Positions 1 to 9,009 of a stretch of DNA of 27,933 bases are shown here, piece after piece; the stretch's first letter is position 1, and every line of letters starts with the position of its first letter. Below the pieces are notes generated by a model. The model searched no databases, was not told the origin of the DNA, and saw only the letters and a list, made by a program, of their open reading frames with translations. The stretch covers positions 1-27,933 of the forward strand of contig NRSV01000155.1 in the NCBI GenBank assembly GCA_002286855.1, in the 5' to 3' direction. Origin of the DNA: Bipolaris cookei (taxonomy: Eukaryota; Ascomycota; Dothideomycetes; Pleosporales; Pleosporaceae). The position numbers and the translations under genes are program-made.

Positions 1-1614
1 CTCGGCACCTTTCTTCACGACGTCCTGGAGGCTATCGAGCGCAACGGCAGCCAGACCGTGCCAGCAGACCTCGCCGGAGATGTAATCCGCGGCGCGTTAA
101 CGCTCGTCTTAAAGACGCAACATACACCTGACCTGGACACAGTCCGCGACGCCCTCGCAGTCGCACAAACTGAAGCCAAAACCAACGCAGAGCAGACCGC
201 GCAAGCCCTCGACCAGATCAAGGGCGAACTTAAGAACACCGTAGACATCGTGCAACTAGTAGCTGCCAACATGCAACAGAACGCCAGTACAGTAGAAGAG
301 GCGAGAGCGGCAGCCAAAGAGGCGACACAAGTGGGCAAGGCTACCCTGGAAATGGCAAGAGAGATCAAGAACAAAGCACCACAGCAGCAGCAGACGAACG
401 GGCCAACATCGTACGCTGCGGCGGCAGCAAGAGGCCTTCCACTAGCAGGTACATACAATACACAGAGTCGTAGAGCACCTATCGTGCAAACACAACGTGA
501 GGTCATCGTGAACATTAGAGATCCACTCACTGTGCAGGCCTTGCGGGCAATGAACCCACGTAACCTTAAAGCCCACGTCGAACGTGCAATTGAGCAGAGC
601 GGCAATGAGAACATTGTAGGCGTGAAGATCGTTTCCTCTAACCAGCTCAAGAGCGGCGACCTCAGCGTCAAGGCAGCCACCAGCACCGAGGTCGAAGCAC
701 TGCGGCAGTTCGCAGACGACTGGGCCGCGCGCATCGGCCACGGCGCCAGCATACAGATCCCGACGTATGGCGTACTCGCTCACGGTATACGCACCAGCAC
801 AATGAACATGGACAGGTTCGAAGACAACAGAAGCCAGATCTTGCAGGACAACAGACCGTTCATCCCGCAGGCTGAGATCCGCCATATAGGATGGCTAACT
901 AGAGACGCTACCGCCAAGACCGCGTCGACTATCACGATTGAGTTTACTCGACCAGAAGACGCCAACAAGATCATCGACGAGGGCCTTGTCTGGCAGGGCG
1001 AGGTGTTCCAGTGCGAGCGATACGAGCGACAGTGCCGCGTGAAGCAGTGCTTCAAGTGCCAAAAATACGGCCACATAGGAACCCAGTGCAAGGCAGCAAC
1101 AGCATGTGGCTTCTGTGCGCAGGAGCACGACACCCGAGACTGTCCAGCCAAGTCAGACCGGACCATAGCCAGGAAGTGCACGCTGTGCCGCGGCGAGCAC
1201 GAAGCGTGGAGCCGACAATGCCCTACTAGGAAGGACGAGATGGCCAAAGCGAAGATGGCCTACGACACGCGGCCGCAGTATCACTTCGTACCGGAGATGA
1301 GGGGAAGAAACGTACAGCCCGAAATGCCTACTACTATCCTTAGAAGCAGGTCTAGCCAAAACATAGCGCCGACACAGCCTACGCAGCCCACAAGGAGCCG
1401 GTCGCAGGCCCAACGAGGACAGAAGCGGACCAACACGGGAACTACAATCAATACGACAGACCAGGAGAATGCGTTGCCGGCAGGGATGAGCAGTCAGCGA
1501 CCACAGAGAACGATTATGCCGAGCCGCAGAGCATTGGAGGCGATCAGCGCCAACGTGCGGCTGACCCAAAGCAACACCCAGCACATGGAGATCGACTGCG
1601 AGACAGAAGCATGA
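1..1614 (+). CDS. LINE ORF1, gag-like nucleic-acid-binding protein (5' partial)
   Basis: The frame is open from base 1 and its first residues align with residues about 22 onward of the ORF1 at 7327, so the true start lies upstream of the window; no ATG near base 58 is needed. The N-terminal third is alanine/glutamate-rich and probably helical or coiled coil. A conserved middle domain follows. Three zinc knuckles are encoded at 1048-1089 (CX2CX4HX4C), 1105-1143 (CX2CX3HX4C) and 1177-1221 (CX2CX3HX6C). The C-terminus is basic and rich in Q/T/R/S. Such proteins bind the element RNA and form the ribonucleoprotein used in retrotransposition (family knowledge). The stop codon overlaps the ORF2 start as ATGA. 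Confidence 0.93.
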   Translation, partial: LGTFLHDVLEAIERNGSQTVPADLAGDVIRGALTLVLKTQHTPDLDTVRDALAVAQTEAKTNAEQTAQALDQIKGELKNTVDIVQLVAANMQQNASTVEEARAAAKEATQVGKATLEMAREIKNKAPQQQQTNGPTSYAAAAARGLPLAGTYNTQSRRAPIVQTQREVIVNIRDPLTVQALRAMNPRNLKAHVERAIEQSGNENIVGVKIVSSNQLKSGDLSVKAATSTEVEALRQFADDWAARIGHGASIQIPTYGVLAHGIRTSTMNMDRFEDNRSQILQDNRPFIPQAEIRHIGWLTRDATAKTASTITIEFTRPEDANKIIDEGLVWQGEVFQCERYERQCRVKQCFKCQKYGHIGTQCKAATACGFCAQEHDTRDCPAKSDRTIARKCTLCRGEHEAWSRQCPTRKDEMAKAKMAYDTRPQYHFVPEMRGRNVQPEMPTTILRSRSSQNIAPTQPTQPTRSRSQAQRGQKRTNTGTTINTTDQENALPAGMSSQRPQRTIMPSRRALEAISANVRLTQSNTQHMEIDCETEA

Positions 1615-4600
1615 ATCAGTACAACACACTAAGCATACTACAGTACAACGTACGCAAGTCGAGAGATATGGTAATGGCGACGCTGCTGCGAGACCCCCAG
1701 ATACACGAGTACGACATTCTGGCCATCCAGGAGCCATGGAGGAACCCGTACATGGCGACCACTCACCACCCAGCAAAGGACATTTTCCACCTCTGTTATC
1801 CGGCGGCAGCAGATGAAGAAGGCCCAGCGAGAGTCTGCTTCTTCGTCAACAAGAGAATTGACCATAGTAGATGGCGCTTTAAGGAACACTCGAGAGACGT
1901 CTGCTCTCTCGTCATTGAGCCTAGCAGGAACCAACAAGAGCAGCAGAGTGTGGCGATCCACAACATCTACAATGCAGTAGGAGGTGGAGGTCCCACAGGC
2001 TCTACGCTTGTAGACGTCCGCGCAGTCCTCGAGAAGCACAGCAGCAATGAGCAGATCCTGCTAGGCGATTTCAATCTGCATCACCCTTTGTGGGGAGGTC
2101 AGAACGTTAGACACATTGACCCACAGGCAGAAGACTTGATAGCAATCATAGAAGACTTTGACCTTAGCAATACGCTAGCGGCCGGGACAATCACATATGA
2201 AGAAGCGGCGCGGCAGACTACCATCGATCTATGCCTCGTCACTGTCGGCCTCATCGACAGGATGATCAGAAGCGAGGTAGACCGCGACCTCGACCACGAC
2301 TCTGACCACCTACCGATAAGCACAGTGCTCGATATGGCGGTGCAATCTATGCAAGAGATGACAAAGAGGAACTGGAAGCGTATGAACGAGAAGACGTACC
2401 TAGAAGACCTAAAAGCGACTCTGCCGCGACTACGCAGGCCAACGACTAAGTTAGCACTCGACAACTATGTCCGCGACGTGACTACGGCCATTAAGACAGC
2501 AGTAGATAAGGCGACTCCGCAGATATGCATCTCAGCTCGGGCAAGAGAAGGATGGACGGCGGAATGCAAGACAGTACTAGCGGAGGCGAAGAGGCTTAAA
2601 AGGCGGCACGGCCAACACGGCACAGAAGAGACGTGGCAAGCGTACCGAGAAGCGAGAAACCACAAGGCTAGAGTGATTCGCAAAGCAATGACTCAGATGC
2701 ATAGAGACCGAGTAGAAGAAGCAGCGCAGTCACCAGAGAAGCTGTGGAGGCTCGCAAGCTGGGCCAAGACAAGAGGCAGTGCGGCCCCTAGGGTCACGCC
2801 TGCCATACGACACCCAACGACAGAACACGAAGTCACAGAGCCAGCTAATAAAGCAACTCTGTTCCGAGATGTCTTCTTCCCCGCCCCGCCAGCAGCAGAC
2901 CTGACAGACATACAGGACGCCGAGTACAGCGGCCAGATCGAGTTCCCCGCAGTAACGGAAAAGGAAGTAAGAGACGCGATCCGTGCAGCAGCACCTTTCA
3001 AGGCCCCTGGGCCAGATAGTATAGCAAATCGAGCGCTACAGGTAGGAGAGAGGCTGATTACCAAGCACCTTACAAGAATAGTCAACTGCAGCCTGCGCCT
3101 AGGATACTGCCCTTCCCACTTTCGCGAGTCGACCACGGTCGTCCTGCGTAAGCCAGGCAAAGACAACTACACCGTACCCAAAGCATACCGGCCGATCGCG
3201 CTGCTCAACACAGTCGGTAAAATCATGGATGCTGTTATTGCTCGACGACTTAGTCACCTAGTTGAAACACAGCATGTGCTGCCCGACACGCATATGGGCG
3301 GCAGGAGGATGCGCTCTACTGAACACGCACTACATGCCGTCACGAGCAGGATCTACCAGGCATGGAACAAAGGTAATGGCCAGGTAGCTAGTCTTCTACT
3401 GCTCGATGTCTCAGGCGCCTTCGACAATGTCTCGCACCCACGACTGCTCCATAACCTGCGGAAGCGAAAAGTAGATGAGAAGACAGTAAAGTGGATTACA
3501 AGCTTTCTTAGTAATAGACACACTAGAATTGCAGTAGATGGCTTCACATCACAAGAGTACGCAATCAACACGGGCATACCGCAGGGCTCGCCGCTCTCGC
3601 CCATTCTCTATCTCTTCTACAATGCCGATCTTATAGACGAGTGCAACAGAGAAGCCAACACAACGTCCACAGGGTACATAGATGACGTAGCTATCCTCGT
3701 ATGGGGTAACACAGCAGCAGAGACATGCAGCACACTAAGTCGCGTTCTCGAGAAAGCACAGCGATGGGCCATCACCCACGCCTCGGTCTTCGCACCAGAC
3801 AAGTTCCAGCTGACCCACTTCACACGCTCACGCACACGTATCAACAGAAATAAGATAGTGCAAACCAGCTGGGGCGAGGTGACGCCTAAGCCAACGTGCA
3901 AGTATCTAGGCCTAACTATGGACTCAAAGCTGCAGTGGAAAGAACATGTGGAAGAGATCAGACGCAAGGCGACAAAGACGGTCAGCGCGCTCAGCTGCCT
4001 CGGAGGCTCGACCTGGGGCATCACGCTTGCAGACATGCGGAGGCTGTACGAGGCCACAGCGCTGCCACAGATGATGTATGCCTGCTCCATCTGGTCGAAT
4101 GCCAGCGTCAAGGGCAAAACATACACGAAGAAGACACTTAACGTCCTACAAAGCATACAGGCAAGAGCAGCAAGAGCCATATGCGGAGCATACAAAGCCA
4201 CGTCCAAAGCAGCACTCGACGTCGAAGCACATCTCCTACCAATTGAGCAGCAGATATGGAAGCACAACGCCGACGTTGTCATTCGGCTTCTCTCGAGCAA
4301 GCACATGGCACACATTTCAAACCTTAAGGTGAGCAGAACACAGCCCGCCAGTGTAAGCATACGCCGCATCAGACACGTCGACTCTTGGCAGAAGATATAC
4401 GACGACATGAGGAGTCAGCGCAGCCAGGATCTCGAGATACAGGAGCCAATTCTACCCTTTATCACCCCGCCCTGGCGACACGGCCCAAAGACCCACATAG
4501 ACAAGAGCGCCGACAAAGCACGTAGTCGACACGACAGAGAACATGAGAAGGACCAGAGCCTTGGCATCTACACCGACGGCAGTGGCATAGAAGGCGAGAT

Positions 4601-5474
4601 TGGTGCTGCAGCAGTATGCCCACTCACACATCAGACCCGCACAGTGCACATGGGGCCAGACACAACCTCGACAGTCTACGCCGCCGAGCTACAGGGTATC
4701 AGCCTCGCACTACAAATAGCACAAGAGTATGCAGAGCGAGGAGGTGAGAGGCGGAAGGTAGCTATCTACACAGACAACCAGGCAGCCATCTGGTCCGTGG
4801 CCAAGGCTGAGGGCCGATCAGGAGCCTACATTCTCGCAGACATTGCAGAACAGGTCAAGACGCTTCAGGACATGGACCGGCCAGTGACAATAAGGTGGAT
4901 CCCAGCCCACACCGGCATCCCAGGAAACGAAGCGGCGGACAGGGCCGCCAAAGAGGGCACAGGATGGAGAGAGGACGGGCGCAGACACCCGCCAGCAGAA
5001 GCGCCGCCCAAGCTCTATCCAATCAGATCAACCGTCAGGCGCTGGTGCAGGACTCAAACAGAGCGAGCATGGGCAGCCAAGTGGCGAACAGAGGCGAAAG
5101 GTCGAGCAACTTACAGACACACACCGTGGCCTACTAAGAAAGTACTTCAGACACATGAGGGCCTTACTAAACGACAGAGTGCGCTACTAGTGCAGTTGCG
5201 TACTGAGAAGATAGGCCTGCGCGACTTCCTCTTCACCCAAAGAGTGCCAGGGGTTACCAGCTCTCGCTGCCAGTGCGGGGAGAGACGACAGACTGTTGCC
5301 CACATCCTGCTCCACTGCAGGATGCTCAAGGACCTCCGGAACCAGGTATTCGGCAACCTCCGTGGACGAAACAACCTCCGGGCCATCCTGAGTAAGCCAC
5401 AGCTAGCCACCAAAGCCATCCAGTTTGTAGAACAAGCGCAGATCCTTGGGCACGATGGGATCGAAGACGCGTAG
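1611..5474 (+). CDS. LINE ORF2 polyprotein: EEP endonuclease, reverse transcriptase, RNase H
   Basis: 1287 aa, intact. The EEP endonuclease covers about residues 8-240, with QEPW, GDFN (D153) and HDSDH (D232, H233) motifs. The reverse transcriptase covers about 480-760, with LDVSGAFD (D599), a GIPQGSPLSP block and the YIDD catalytic box (Y689, D691, D692). RNase H lies at about 983-1115 with the DEDD set D989, E1026, D1055 and D1110. A C-terminal motif CXCX8HX3HC is at residues 1220-1236. The protein nicks target DNA and copies element RNA by target-primed reverse transcription. Its ATG overlaps the ORF1 stop by 4 nt, which suggests translation by termination-reinitiation. No stop or frameshift was seen. 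Confidence 0.96.
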   Translation: MNQYNTLSILQYNVRKSRDMVMATLLRDPQIHEYDILAIQEPWRNPYMATTHHPAKDIFHLCYPAAADEEGPARVCFFVNKRIDHSRWRFKEHSRDVCSLVIEPSRNQQEQQSVAIHNIYNAVGGGGPTGSTLVDVRAVLEKHSSNEQILLGDFNLHHPLWGGQNVRHIDPQAEDLIAIIEDFDLSNTLAAGTITYEEAARQTTIDLCLVTVGLIDRMIRSEVDRDLDHDSDHLPISTVLDMAVQSMQEMTKRNWKRMNEKTYLEDLKATLPRLRRPTTKLALDNYVRDVTTAIKTAVDKATPQICISARAREGWTAECKTVLAEAKRLKRRHGQHGTEETWQAYREARNHKARVIRKAMTQMHRDRVEEAAQSPEKLWRLASWAKTRGSAAPRVTPAIRHPTTEHEVTEPANKATLFRDVFFPAPPAADLTDIQDAEYSGQIEFPAVTEKEVRDAIRAAAPFKAPGPDSIANRALQVGERLITKHLTRIVNCSLRLGYCPSHFRESTTVVLRKPGKDNYTVPKAYRPIALLNTVGKIMDAVIARRLSHLVETQHVLPDTHMGGRRMRSTEHALHAVTSRIYQAWNKGNGQVASLLLLDVSGAFDNVSHPRLLHNLRKRKVDEKTVKWITSFLSNRHTRIAVDGFTSQEYAINTGIPQGSPLSPILYLFYNADLIDECNREANTTSTGYIDDVAILVWGNTAAETCSTLSRVLEKAQRWAITHASVFAPDKFQLTHFTRSRTRINRNKIVQTSWGEVTPKPTCKYLGLTMDSKLQWKEHVEEIRRKATKTVSALSCLGGSTWGITLADMRRLYEATALPQMMYACSIWSNASVKGKTYTKKTLNVLQSIQARAARAICGAYKATSKAALDVEAHLLPIEQQIWKHNADVVIRLLSSKHMAHISNLKVSRTQPASVSIRRIRHVDSWQKIYDDMRSQRSQDLEIQEPILPFITPPWRHGPKTHIDKSADKARSRHDREHEKDQSLGIYTDGSGIEGEIGAAAVCPLTHQTRTVHMGPDTTSTVYAAELQGISLALQIAQEYAERGGERRKVAIYTDNQAAIWSVAKAEGRSGAYILADIAEQVKTLQDMDRPVTIRWIPAHTGIPGNEAADRAAKEGTGWREDGRRHPPAEAPPKLYPIRSTVRRWCRTQTERAWAAKWRTEAKGRATYRHTPWPTKKVLQTHEGLTKRQSALLVQLRTEKIGLRDFLFTQRVPGVTSSRCQCGERRQTVAHILLHCRMLKDLRNQVFGNLRGRNNLRAILSKPQLATKAIQFVEQAQILGHDGIEDA

Positions 5475-5793
5475 ACGACAGCCGAGCGCTGGGGGGAGAC
5501 TGTAGGTATCGCGGCCGCAAAACACGAGGCACTACACCTCTACGAGCCTATAAGCACAGTACACTGTTAGTAGAACCATTATCTAGATGAGGTGCCAGCC
5601 AGATTGTAGATAGTGGTGGAGGGGAAACGGCAGGCCTCTAGGAACAGCTGGCTCCCATAGGGAGTGACGTGGGGCGGCGCGGATTAACGTCTGCGCGGCG
5701 TCGGCTGTTGGCTACGCCAGCCATGCCGGGCATAGCTGCGGTGAAAACGCGGCTGAAACCGAGTAGGACTAAATCAATCAATCAATCAATCAA
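5475..5793 (+). repeat. LINE copy 1 3' UTR and (TCAA)5 tail
   Basis: The 3' UTR shares blocks with the second LINE: the GGGGGGAGACTGTAGGTA block just after the stop, the TAGTAGAACCA block, and GGCTGAAACCGAGTAGGA directly before the tail. The tail is AAA followed by five TCAA units ending at 5793. The last 135 bp recur almost perfectly at 7055-7186. Microsatellite tails instead of poly-A are known for several LINE clades. Confidence 0.85.
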
Positions 5794-6080
5794 CCTTCTC
5801 GCTCTCTAGGAGCCCGCGTGGAGGAGCGGCTTATCGCGCGTGATCCTACAGTCTCACCTACACAGCAGTGCGCCACCACGAGTAGTATGCAGCAACACTG
5901 GGCAGACCACGCAAGTAACACACTGCGACACATAAGCGATAGCTCATTTAGACGAGAGATATCACAGAAAACGCACTAGTCCGTTACCGTAGTTCGACAT
6001 AGCTTACAACAGGGCACTGGTTGCAACGCCATTTCCTAGTAAATTTCGACTTTTCAACCTTATTTCATTCTTTAGTCTTC

Positions 6081-6100
6081 TATATATATATATATATATA
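6081..6100. repeat. (TA)10 dinucleotide microsatellite
   Basis: Twenty bases of uninterrupted TA repeat in AT-rich spacer DNA. No associated gene. Confidence 0.9.
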
Positions 6101-6579
6101 ATTGGTACCATCTAATACCGAAGTAGCGGAGAACTGACTTCTCTATGTTATAGAGTCTAGAAGTGGGAAAAATAATAATAGTGGTAGTTCTAGCTGTACT
6201 GAGCATAATCAAAAATGGCGTGAGATGAAAATATATGTATAACTATGTTGAAAGGGGAACCCCGCATGTAATTTACTGCGCCATTTCTGCCATAACAGAA
6301 AATACTAGACGATAACGAAAAGCATCCTGCCAATCAATTAGCTAATCCTACACGCTTACAGGCTGCTTCCGACTAAGCTAGATTTTCGTTTCATATTGAA
6401 TGTTATAATATATATATCTGGCAACGGCACGATTTGTTATCAACCTTGCTCTATTCCAAGAGTTAGTTGATATACTAATTTAATCTCTATCGTTTCACTC
6501 ATTCTTTACAAGTGCGAGCTATGTTACGCATATCACCCCAGCTTATGAATATGCTGGTCCCAGAGACCTCGCCTCCTTG

Positions 6580-6885
6580 TCATAGCAAATTCGAGTTTGA
6601 ATACTCTATCTTGTTTGCAAATTTCGAGGAAAGGGCAGCATCGAAAGGCTTGTGTCGGCCGTTATGACTTTCCCTTATGACAGCTACGACGATAGCTGTT
6701 GATTCTGAAAGATCGATGACAGCACTGTATAACCATGTGACGTATTCAATGAAGGAAGAAAGTTGCATCTTAATCGCTGAATTCATGCGAGAGATCGGGT
6801 TGCGAGGCATTGCAGTGATTGGTGTAACTACTTCAATTTGATTAGCTATACCGCCCTCATGTACTAACACGTAAATAGGTTTCAA
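6580..6885 (-). CDS. Hypothetical 101-aa reading frame, weak
   Basis: An ATG-initiated 101-codon frame on the minus strand in the spacer. It has mixed hydrophobic segments (a moderately hydrophobic stretch around residues 48-70) but no motif that I recognise. Its length is near what chance allows, no intron signals or promoter stand out, and upstream sequence runs into the N at 7054. It may be random or a gene remnant. A homology search against Pleosporales proteomes would decide. Confidence 0.15.
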   Translation of the reverse strand: MKPIYVLVHEGGIANQIEVVTPITAMPRNPISRMNSAIKMQLSSFIEYVTWLYSAVIDLSESTAIVVAVIRESHNGRHKPFDAALSSKFANKIEYSNSNLL

Positions 6886-7053
6886 GAGTCATCAATATCC
6901 TCGTCGCATTCTATGAATCACTCCATCCAAAGGTGAAATCGGCACTTAACACAAGATGTTCATACAGTTCTGTGACTGATGACGTCTCGACGATTGGAAA
7001 GAAGGGTCAATCGTTATGGAACCGCATTCACTATCCGATGGAAAAGGAGATGG

Positions 7054-7054
7054 N
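7054..7054. other. Ambiguous base N, probable hidden assembly gap
   Basis: A single N lies exactly at the edge of a LINE 3'-end fragment. The other three Ns in the window also sit at repeat discontinuities, so this N may stand for a longer stretch of LINE sequence missing from the assembly. Confidence 0.6.
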
Positions 7055-7186
7055 AGGGAGTGACGTGGGGCGGCGCGGATTAACGTCTGCGCGGCGTCGG
7101 CTGTTGGCTACGCCAGCCATGCCGGGCATAGCTGCGGTGAAAACGCGGCTGAAACCGAGTAGGACTAAATCAATCAATCAATCAAG
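7055..7186 (+). mobile_element. 5'-truncated LINE 3' end, copy 1 subfamily
   Basis: Matches 5659-5793 base for base except for one extra A in an A-run (A5 against A4) and one fewer TCAA unit (4 against 5). It is either a true 5'-truncated insertion, common for LINEs, or the visible end of a longer copy hidden by the N at 7054. The second full LINE begins within about 140 bp downstream. Confidence 0.85.
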
Positions 7187-7326
7187 CATGCAACGAAAAA
7201 AAACACCACACATAGCGAGAACTTGATTTTTGGAATTCAGTCGTTTTTTTCGCACTCAAACGGACGCTTTTGACGCCAATTGACTAGCCAGCACTCAACC
7301 GTAGCGCCCACTGCGACTGACGTGCC
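7187..7326 (+). other. Probable 5' UTR of LINE copy 2
   Basis: Only 140 bp separate the TCAA tail of the truncated copy from the ORF1 ATG, so the 5' UTR, which in LINEs carries an internal promoter, must be short. The ATG context is GTGCCATGG, favourable for initiation. Confidence 0.5.
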
Positions 7327-9009
7327 ATGGCGACACCGTGGCCTCAGCAGCCCGCATGGCCAACACCATTCCGCGAGCATGCTACACGCCTCAGCACCTA
7401 CCTTCAGGACGCGCTAACTTGCATCGATCGCACTCAAAGCCAGCCCGTACCGGCAGACCTCGTCAAGATCATTATCCATGGCACCCTGACATTTATACTG
7501 AAAGTGCAACACGCCCCCGATCTTAGCACGGTATGCGACGCGCTTAGCATCCTGCAAACCGAGGCTAAAGCGACCTCGGACAACACCGCGCGAATGCTCG
7601 ACGCCGTCAAACAAGAACTTAAGACCGAACTTAAAAATACAACCGACACTGTCCACACAATCGCTGCAAACGTACAACTGAACATAAGAGCTGGAGAGGA
7701 GGCAAAGACAGCAGCCAAGGAGGCGGCAGAGGTAGGTAAAGCCAGCCTAGAGATGGCAAGACGGATCAAAAATGCAGGACCACAGACAGGTGGCGCGCTC
7801 AGCTATGCTGCGATGGCAGCGAGGGGCACGACGCTAGCAGGTACATCGAATACACAAGTTCCCAGAATGCCTTCTTCTCAGACGCAGCGTGAAGTCGTCG
7901 TGACTATTAGAGACTCCAATACAGTACAAAGCCTGCGGGCGATGAACCCACGCAACCTCAATGCGCACGTAGAGCGCGCCATCGCGCAGAGCGGAAATGA
8001 GAATATAGCTAGCATCAAGGTACTCTCTTCAAACCAGCTAAAAAGCGGCGACCTCAGCATCAAGACAGCTACCAGCACTGATATAGAAGCACTAAAGCAG
8101 TTCGCCGACGATTGGGTCCACCGCATCGGCAACAGGGCCACCCTACGAATCGCGACCTATGGCATCATTGCACACAGCATACGCACTAGCACAATTGACA
8201 TGACTATGTTCGAAGAGACGAAGAATCAGCTATTACTAGACAACAAGCCGTTCATCCCGCAGGCAGAAATTAAGTACATAGGATGGCTAACACGCAACGC
8301 ACCCACGAAAGCTGCCTCCAGTATTATTATAGAGTTTAGCAAGCCAGAGGACGCCAACAAGATCATCGACGAGGGCCTAATCTGGCAAGGCGAGGTCTTT
8401 CAGTGCGAGAGATACGAGCGACAGTGCCGAGTGAAGCAGTGCTTCAAGTGCCAACACTACGGCCACATAGGAACCCAGTGCAAGGCAACAATCGCATGCG
8501 GCTACTGCGCGCAAGAACACGAGAGTCGAGATTGCCCGTCGAAGCTTGACCGGACCATCCCCAGGAAGTGCGCCACCTGTCGAGGCGAACACGAAGCATG
8601 GAACTACCAGTGTCCTACTAGGAAAGAGGAGAGGGCGAAAGCGAAGGCTGCATACGACATGCGCCCATACTACCACCCAGTTGCGGAGACAGGAGGGAGG
8701 ATTTCACTAGAAGAACCAGTAACCGCCACCCGAAGGAGCAGACTCACGCAAGCCGCTGTATCGACGCAGCCAACACCAATCACCAGGAACCGATCCCAGA
8801 CCGTACGAGGGCAGAAGAGGACTAATGCTGGAACCACCGTTGATCCAGCAGAGCAACAGAACCCGCCGATACAGGCGAGCGGCAGCCAAAGGCCGCAGAG
8901 GCACATCATGCCCACTCGGAGGGCTATGGAAGCAACCGGGAACAGCACGCGGCAAACACAGGGCGGCAACAGCCAGCACATGGAAATCGACTCTGACAAC
9001 GAAGCATGA
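7327..9009 (+). CDS. LINE ORF1, gag-like zinc-knuckle protein, copy 2
   Basis: 560 aa, starting at an ATG in strong context. N-terminal helical, alanine/lysine/glutamate-rich part to about residue 150, conserved gag-like middle domain to about 365, then three zinc knuckles at residues 372-385 (CX2CX4HX4C), 391-403 (CX2CX3HX4C) and 415-429 (CX2CX3HX6C), and a basic Q/T/R-rich tail. Colinear with ORF1 of copy 1. Binds element RNA in the retrotransposition particle (family role). ORF1 ends in the ATGA overlap with ORF2, exactly as in copy 1. Confidence 0.95.
   Translation: MATPWPQQPAWPTPFREHATRLSTYLQDALTCIDRTQSQPVPADLVKIIIHGTLTFILKVQHAPDLSTVCDALSILQTEAKATSDNTARMLDAVKQELKTELKNTTDTVHTIAANVQLNIRAGEEAKTAAKEAAEVGKASLEMARRIKNAGPQTGGALSYAAMAARGTTLAGTSNTQVPRMPSSQTQREVVVTIRDSNTVQSLRAMNPRNLNAHVERAIAQSGNENIASIKVLSSNQLKSGDLSIKTATSTDIEALKQFADDWVHRIGNRATLRIATYGIIAHSIRTSTIDMTMFEETKNQLLLDNKPFIPQAEIKYIGWLTRNAPTKAASSIIIEFSKPEDANKIIDEGLIWQGEVFQCERYERQCRVKQCFKCQHYGHIGTQCKATIACGYCAQEHESRDCPSKLDRTIPRKCATCRGEHEAWNYQCPTRKEERAKAKAAYDMRPYYHPVAETGGRISLEEPVTATRRSRLTQAAVSTQPTPITRNRSQTVRGQKRTNAGTTVDPAEQQNPPIQASGSQRPQRHIMPTRRAMEATGNSTRQTQGGNSQHMEIDSDNEA

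Larger units (their letters stand above)
1..5793 (+). mobile_element. Non-LTR retrotransposon (LINE), copy 1, 5' end outside window
   Basis: A two-ORF LINE: gag-like ORF1 with three zinc knuckles, then ORF2 with AP-type endonuclease, reverse transcriptase, RNase H and a C-terminal Cys/His motif, then a 3' UTR of about 300 bp and a (TCAA)5 tail. This order is typical of the Tad/I-related LINEs of ascomycetes. Both ORFs are open throughout the visible part, so the copy looks young or selected. The left edge of the window cuts ORF1, so the 5' UTR and any target-site duplication cannot be seen. A second related full-length copy follows at about 7187. Confidence 0.95.
5794..7053. other. Spacer between LINE copies, no convincing gene
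   Basis: About 1.26 kb, AT-rich from roughly 6000 on, containing a (TA)10 run and one unsupported 101-codon reading frame on the minus strand. Both strands were read for spliced genes and none could be assembled. The spacer ends at an N (7054) directly against a LINE 3' fragment. Confidence 0.6.

Noticed and set aside
6933..7226. 97-codon frame spanning the N and the LINE 3' fragment
   Set aside because: It crosses an unresolved base and runs through non-coding LINE 3' UTR and tail; not a gene.
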